Assembly (NCBI GenBank): GCA_020345785.1
Contig: CP070771.1
Coordinates: forward strand, 780,288 to 790,196
Direction of reading: 5' to 3'
Length of the DNA stretch: 9,909 nucleotides
Source: Desulfobacterales bacterium
GTDB taxonomy: Bacteria > Desulfobacterota > Desulfobacteria > Desulfobacterales > JAFDCJ01
A model generated the notes under the pieces. It saw only the letters and a list, made by a program, of their open reading frames with translations, did no database searches and had not been told where the DNA came from. This document shows, in pieces, positions 6,483 through 9,909 of the stretch. The translations under genes and the position numbers were made by a program. Positions within the stretch are counted from its first letter, which is position 1. The number at the start of each line of letters is the position of its first letter.

Positions 6483-7302
6483 TTAATTGAGCCTTTCAAG
6501 TTTGGCCGTATAGTGAGTTATGCCGGCTTGTTTAACCGTCATCCAATTCTGGAAGTTACGGTATCCGGGTTTACTAGCCGTCCATTTGTATCTGCCGACC
6601 GGCAAACCGCGAATGTGGGCAACTCCGTTTTTTAGAGCGGGTATGTTGTATGTGCGGCCATTGAACTCCAGTGCGACCGTTGCACCGGGAAGAGGCCTTT
6701 GGGTTTTTTTATCGATAACCTTAACCTCCACATCCGCACTAACGGTTTTCTTAACCTCACGCGGCTTGAGGGCCACTTCAAGTTTGCCGGGGACCTTGGC
6801 CGATTTTAGCGTAACCGGATGATATCCGGCGGCTGATGTGACAATTGAGATAATGGCGCACCCCTGGCCAATCGGCCTGGCCTTTTCCAGCCAATGGCCA
6901 AATTGTCAGGTGGTTCTTGGGCGCTGCAACTGGTTTGGAATCGGCCTGCTTGAGCATAGGAATATTAAATGAGCGGTTTGAATCGACCTCCAGGTGGGAG
7001 TTAAATGGGATGTAACCGCTTTTACTAAATGAAACAAAGTAGCGCCCGGCGGGCATCGGTCCCAGTTTTACAGAGCCGTTGAGGACACCACTTTTCTTGT
7101 AACCGGGTCCCGAGAAACTATAGCTCATGCCGTTAATCGGAGCCCCGGTTTTCTCATCCTGCAGTGAAAACGTTACCCAGTGATTTTTTGCCGCGGCAGC
7201 ACGGGCAGTGCTTGCAAATGAAAAAACCAGACCTAAAAGGACAAAGATGACGACACTCCTCTGAAGCAGTTTTAAATCTTTCTACATGGCAAATTTACTC
7301 AT
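6483..7302 (-). pseudogene. Broken secreted protein with carboxypeptidase-regulatory-like domains
   Basis: Two reading-frame pieces (7128-6778 and 6776-6483 in the obvious frames) belong together. Reading from ATG at 7302 gives MSKFAM, then an in-frame TAG (7284-7282), then a basic stretch and a hydrophobic signal-peptide-like core (VVIFVLLGLVFSF) ending near ARAAAA. A first beta-sandwich repeat follows (FSLQDEKTGAPINGMSYSFS ... GPMPAGRYFVSFSKSGYIPF), then a linker and a second repeat (VEVKVIDKKTQRPLPGATVA ... RGLPVGRYKWTASKPGY). The TGxPxxGAxV ... GLPxGRYxxxxSKxGY pattern fits the carboxypeptidase-regulatory-like / PEGA class, known to act as surface or periplasmic binding modules. The frame changes between 6908 and 6780, where a 70-bp inverted-repeat element lies. 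No ordinary in-frame start exists between the TAG and ATG at 7128, which would lack the signal peptide. Either a decayed gene or two sequencing errors; specific function unknown. Confidence 0.65.
6839..6908. mobile_element. 70-bp inverted-repeat element in the broken gene (putative MITE)
   Basis: The ends are perfect 8-base inverted repeats, TGACAATT (6839-6846) and AATTGTCA (6901-6908). Within it, TGGCCA (6865-6870) pairs with TGGCCA (6895-6900) and GGC(C)TGG (6874-6880) with CCAGCC (6887-6892), making an imperfect hairpin with a short CCTTTT loop. Removing exactly these 70 bases joins the two open frames of the beta-sandwich gene. No clear target-site duplication flanks it and it encodes nothing, so mobility is inferred. 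Confidence 0.4.
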
Positions 7303-7640
7303 TTCTTGCGGGATGTTAAGGGGAAACATCCTACATTCGATGCTGGTTCGGCGAAATTGCACCGACCAGGATGCACAAAAATCAGACCAAATAAAAAAAG
7401 CTTCAAATAATATCGGCACCTTCAGGGAAAAGTTGAACGACTACTGAGCAGACGCAGGAGGTGAGCCGAAGAAAGCATATTGTATCGACACTTGTGGTGA
7501 GGTGGGTACGGTGCGGCCACAGCCTGGTAAGCGATCAATTTTTATTGAAGTGGCATGTTGCTTGTTATTGGATATTGGTTTCAGGAGTCAGCCCAGCCGC
7601 TGACCGCGGAGCGGCCAATCTAATCGAAAAATAAAAAGAT

Positions 7641-7693
7641 GAACGTCGAACATCGAACGTCAAATCACGCCAAGGCGTGAAACGTCGAATGTG
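7641..7693 (+). repeat. Heptamer array GAACRTC interrupted by a palindrome
   Basis: GAACGTC, GAACATC and GAACGTC run head-to-tail at 7641-7661. After AAA comes the palindrome TCACGCCAAGGCGTGA (7665-7680), then AAACGTC and GAATGTG (7680-7693) resume the heptad. The palindrome appears dropped into the array. Period 7 makes it unsuited to coding. Strand is given only for the unit. Confidence 0.6.
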
Positions 7694-7851
7694 ATGAATT
7701 CTGTCTATTTTAGAAAAGAGGAGGACGACTTTTTTGGTACTTGAGCACAGTTTAAAGATGTTGTGGGTTCAGTTTGCCGCCCGGAGGGAATGTCAGAAAC
7801 AACTAGGCGGAGAAAGTAGTCAGATGATGTTAAAGCCGGCCATAGTGGTGT

Positions 7852-7924
7852 GTGGGAGCGGTTTTTAACCGCGATGAACTCGGTCGGGCCGCCATCTAAA
7901 ATCGTGGTTGAAAACCACTCCCAC
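7852..7924. repeat. REP-like pair in inverted orientation (BIME-like)
   Basis: The first unit is GTGGGAG followed by a hairpin GCGGTT-TTT-AACCGC (7858-7872) and GAT. The second, inverted, is ATC then GTGGTT-GAA-AACCAC (7904-7918) and TCCCAC. The stems differ by a C-G to T-A change that keeps pairing, and the outer GTGGGAG/CTCCCAC match exactly. A GGAG tetranucleotide at the foot of a small hairpin, in head-to-head pairs, is the known layout of REP sequences moved by REP-associated (RAYT, Y1) transposases. No such transposase is in the window. Confidence 0.65.
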
Positions 7925-8099
7925 CCGGCATTAATTTCAACTTAAAAATAACCCAAGATCAGATGAAGTTTATACGAGATAACCGAAAACCAGATGAAAG
8001 ATATCAGAAGCATTGGAATTCGGCCTTTAGCCTTTTGCATATCACCATGTGCCGTTCGTCCTGCGCCGAATGCCTTTCCTAATTCCAGAATTTAGATTG

Positions 8100-8141
8100 C
8101 AGTATCCAGCATCCAGTATCAAGAATCAAGCATCCGGCATC
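8100..8141 (+). repeat. Heptamer array CAGNATC x6 next to ilvD
   Basis: Six head-to-tail heptamers: CAGTATC, CAGCATC, CAGTATC, AAGAATC, AAGCATC, CGGCATC. The array ends four bases before the ilvD stop codon (8148-8146), and a further degenerate unit (CAGCCTA) includes it. It would be transcribed as the immediate 3' end of the ilvD message. No terminator hairpin for ilvD was found. Confidence 0.65.
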
Positions 8142-8145
8142 CAGC

Positions 8146-9819
8146 CTATCTTGGAAACACCGCCCCTTTGTCCGCACTGGACACCATGGTAGCATATCGG
8201 GCCAGGTAGCCGCTTTTGATCTTCGCCTCAAATTCCGGCAGCTCGGCCAGTCTTTTTTGGATTTCATCTTCCGGCAGCCGCACGTCCAGCTTGTTGTTGG
8301 GGATGTCGATCTCAATGATGTCGCCGTCCCTAAGGGCTGCGATGGGCCCTTTGGCGGCGGCTTCCGGGGAGACATGCCCGATGGCGGATCCGCGGCTGGC
8401 CCCGGAAAAGCGACCATCGGTAATCAGGGCCACATCCTTGTCCATTCCCATGCCGGCCAGCGCGGCGGTGGGTGAGAGCATCTCCTGCATGCCGGGTCCG
8501 CCGCGAGGACCTTCGTAGCGGACAACAATCACTTCGCCCTTTTTGATTTTAGCGTCCATGATGGCCTGAAACGCCGTTTCTTCGGAGTTGAAAATGCGGG
8601 CCGGTCCGGAATGTTTGAGCATTTCATCGGCCACAGCGGCCTGTTTGACGATGGCCCCGTCCGGTGCCAGGTTGCCGGTTAGGACGGCCAGACCGCCCGT
8701 GGGATGAACCGGGTTTTTCGTCGAACGAATGACCGCCGGGTCCTTAATGCCGGCCCGGGTTTCGTCCAGCATCGTTCCCAGCGGCTTGCCGTAAACCGTC
8801 ATGGCATTCGCATGGATTAATCCGGCTTGGTTGAGTTCGGCCATGATGGCCGGAATGCCGCCGGCATAAAAAAAGTCCACGACGTGATGGGGGCCGGCCG
8901 GCGCAATCGAAGTCAAGTGAGGGATTTTTTTGGAGACTTCTCCGAAGTTTTTAAGAGTCATATCAATTTCGGTATAATAGGCGATGGCCGGGATGTGCAG
9001 GGCCGTGTTGGTGGAGCCGCCCAAGGCCATATCGGCCGCAATGGTATTGTAAAAGGCCTCTTTGGTCATGATATCCCTGGGTTTAATTCCGGCTTTTACA
9101 AGCTCAACCGCTTTATAACCGGTTTGTTTGGCCAGCCAGACCCTTTCGGCAAACACCGCCGGCGCGCTGCCGTTAAACGGCAGGGCCATGCCCAGTGCTT
9201 CCGCCAGGTTGCTCATGGTATTGGCGGTGAACATCCCTGCGCAGGAACCGGCACCCGGGCAGGCCTTGCATTCAATCTCGGTTAATTCCTGCTCGGATAT
9301 CCTGCCGCTTTTAAACCGGCCGACCGCCTCAAAGACTTTGTCCAGACCGGTGTCCTGACCGTGGACTTTTCCCGGCAGCATGGGACCGCCTGAGAGAAAA
9401 ATAGAGGGAATATTCAGCCGGGCGGCTGCAATCAGCATGCCCGGTATGATCTTGTCGCAGGAAGACATTAAAACCAGACCGTCAAACGGATGGGAGGTGG
9501 CCATAATTTCCAGGGAATCGGCAATCAGTTCCCGGCTGGGAAGCGAGTATTTCATCCCCACGTGATTCATGGCAATACCGTCGCAGACGCCGATGGTGTT
9601 GAACACCACCGGGGTGCCGCCGGCGGCGTAAATACCGGCCTTGACGGCCCCCGCCAGCTTGTCCAGGTGCATGTGTCCCGGGATGATTTCGTTAAAGGAA
9701 TTGGCAATGCCGATCATGGGTCGCTCCATTTCCCAGTCGGTAAATCCTTCGGCGCGCAACAGCGAGCGGTGCGGCGCCCTTTCCGGACCTTTGGTCATCA
9801 AATCACTTCGTTTGCTCAT
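8146..9819 (-). CDS. ilvD: Dihydroxy-acid dehydratase
   Basis: Cytosolic Fe-S enzyme of valine, isoleucine and leucine (and pantothenate) synthesis. It dehydrates 2,3-dihydroxyisovalerate to 2-ketoisovalerate and 2,3-dihydroxy-3-methylvalerate to 2-keto-3-methylvalerate. The 557-residue length is normal. Family marks: [17 protein letters not shown] at 36-52; [20 protein letters not shown] at 74-93 with metal-ligand-type Asp80; SSCDKIIPG at 119-127 with Cys121, Asp122 and Lys123, where the lysine is carbamylated in known structures; [16 protein letters not shown] at 187-202 with the cluster cysteine; and the substrate-contacting [19 protein letters not shown] from 469. Gly at the IIPGH position groups it with E. 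coli- and archaeal-like forms rather than the PCN [2Fe-2S] type. ATG at 9819 has a strong AAGGAGAG three to four bases upstream; a GTG at 9897 would add 26 unrelated residues. The upstream promoter is not evident. Confidence 0.97.
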   Translation of the reverse strand: MSKRSDLMTKGPERAPHRSLLRAEGFTDWEMERPMIGIANSFNEIIPGHMHLDKLAGAVKAGIYAAGGTPVVFNTIGVCDGIAMNHVGMKYSLPSRELIADSLEIMATSHPFDGLVLMSSCDKIIPGMLIAAARLNIPSIFLSGGPMLPGKVHGQDTGLDKVFEAVGRFKSGRISEQELTEIECKACPGAGSCAGMFTANTMSNLAEALGMALPFNGSAPAVFAERVWLAKQTGYKAVELVKAGIKPRDIMTKEAFYNTIAADMALGGSTNTALHIPAIAYYTEIDMTLKNFGEVSKKIPHLTSIAPAGPHHVVDFFYAGGIPAIMAELNQAGLIHANAMTVYGKPLGTMLDETRAGIKDPAVIRSTKNPVHPTGGLAVLTGNLAPDGAIVKQAAVADEMLKHSGPARIFNSEETAFQAIMDAKIKKGEVIVVRYEGPRGGPGMQEMLSPTAALAGMGMDKDVALITDGRFSGASRGSAIGHVSPEAAAKGPIAALRDGDIIEIDIPNNKLDVRLPEDEIQKRLAELPEFEAKIKSGYLARYATMVSSADKGAVFPR

Positions 9820-9822
9820 TTT

Positions 9823-9830
9823 CTCTCCTT
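9823..9830 (-). promoter_or_regulatory. Ribosome-binding site fixing the ilvD start
   Basis: AAGGAGAG on the minus strand lies three bases before ATG 9819, with a run of A further upstream. It supports this start over the upstream in-frame GTG at 9897. Confidence 0.75.
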
Positions 9831-9909
9831 TTTTTTGGGTCAAGCAACGCGATAGCCTTTTAAAATCTAATATTGACACTCCAAACGTTGTCTGCACTGG
9901 TGGTATAAA

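Larger units (their letters stand above)
7303..8145. other. 843-base region without a convincing gene
   Basis: Between the broken gene and ilvD. It holds a heptamer array with an inserted palindrome (7641-7693), a REP-like inverted pair (7852-7924) and a second heptamer array (8100-8141). Short open frames exist: 44 codons at 7313-7447, 57 at 7461-7634 (GTG start) and 44 at 7734-7868 (TTG start, with GAGGAGG nine bases upstream, ending inside the REP element). I recognise none of their products and give them little weight. The remainder shows no clear structure. Confidence 0.6.

Noticed and set aside
6778..7128. Calling the two beta-sandwich pieces as two separate genes
   Set aside because: The first piece loses its domain pattern after about KNHL and would lack a signal peptide from ATG 7128. 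The second starts mid-linker at a GTG without a ribosome-binding site. One broken gene explains both.
7461..7634. 57-codon GTG frame, and a 44-codon ATG frame at 7313-7447
   Set aside because: No family resemblance, no well-placed ribosome-binding site, and the 57-codon frame runs into repeat DNA; likely chance.
7734..7868. Small TTG-started frame of 44 codons behind GAGGAGG
   Set aside because: The ribosome-binding site is attractive, but the frame ends inside the REP element, the product is unrecognisable and the start is non-ATG; not strong enough to call as a gene.
7641..8141. Possible CRISPR array from the short repeats
   Set aside because: Units are 7 bases long with no spacers and no cas gene; these are tandem microsatellite-like arrays.
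8827..9285. 152-codon plus-strand frame within ilvD
   Set aside because: Antisense to conserved IlvD motifs, and rich in Gly, His and Arg as expected of a shadow.

Overview
The window looks like part of a mesophilic Gram-negative genome of middling GC content, with AT-rich, repeat-laden spaces between genes. The Liv-type amino-acid transporter genes, the IlvD sequence and the style of intergenic repeats suggest a deltaproteobacterial (Desulfobacterota-like) chromosome. That placement is an impression, not a demonstration. All genes I can support lie on the minus strand.

In the direction of transcription (right to left), the window starts with ilvD (9819-8146), a complete dihydroxy-acid dehydratase for branched-chain amino-acid synthesis. 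Next comes about 840 bases without a convincing gene, holding two short tandem-repeat arrays and a REP-like inverted pair. It is followed by the remains of a secreted or periplasmic protein with carboxypeptidase-regulatory-like beta-sandwich domains (7302-6483), broken by an in-frame amber codon near the start and by a frame change that coincides with a 70-bp inverted-repeat element. An 82-bp nested hairpin abuts its stop codon. Just past it, a good sigma-70-type promoter (6358-6330) faces a five-gene high-affinity branched-chain amino-acid (HAAT/Liv) ABC transporter: livH (6258-5374), livM (5396-4350), livG (4345-3575), livF (3280-2567) and a LivJ/LivK-type binding protein (2196-1039). livH, livM and livG overlap or nearly touch. 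livF and the binding-protein gene are each set off by about 300-370 bases of repeat-rich DNA. Last is an aldo/keto reductase gene (875-1) cut by the window edge.

The transporter genes make one complete machine: the binding protein captures a ligand in the periplasm, LivH/LivM form the channel and LivG/LivF hydrolyse ATP. ilvD nearby fits a branched-chain amino-acid theme, but it is separated by a long gap and a broken gene, so co-regulation is only a guess. The coding content is ordinary. The unusual material is in the non-coding DNA: small palindromes sharing a covarying design, a REP pair with a compensatory stem change, heptamer arrays, matching degenerate repeats on both sides of livF, and the 70-bp element inside the broken gene. 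I found no CRISPR array, tRNA, rRNA, transposase or phage gene, and no convincing new system.
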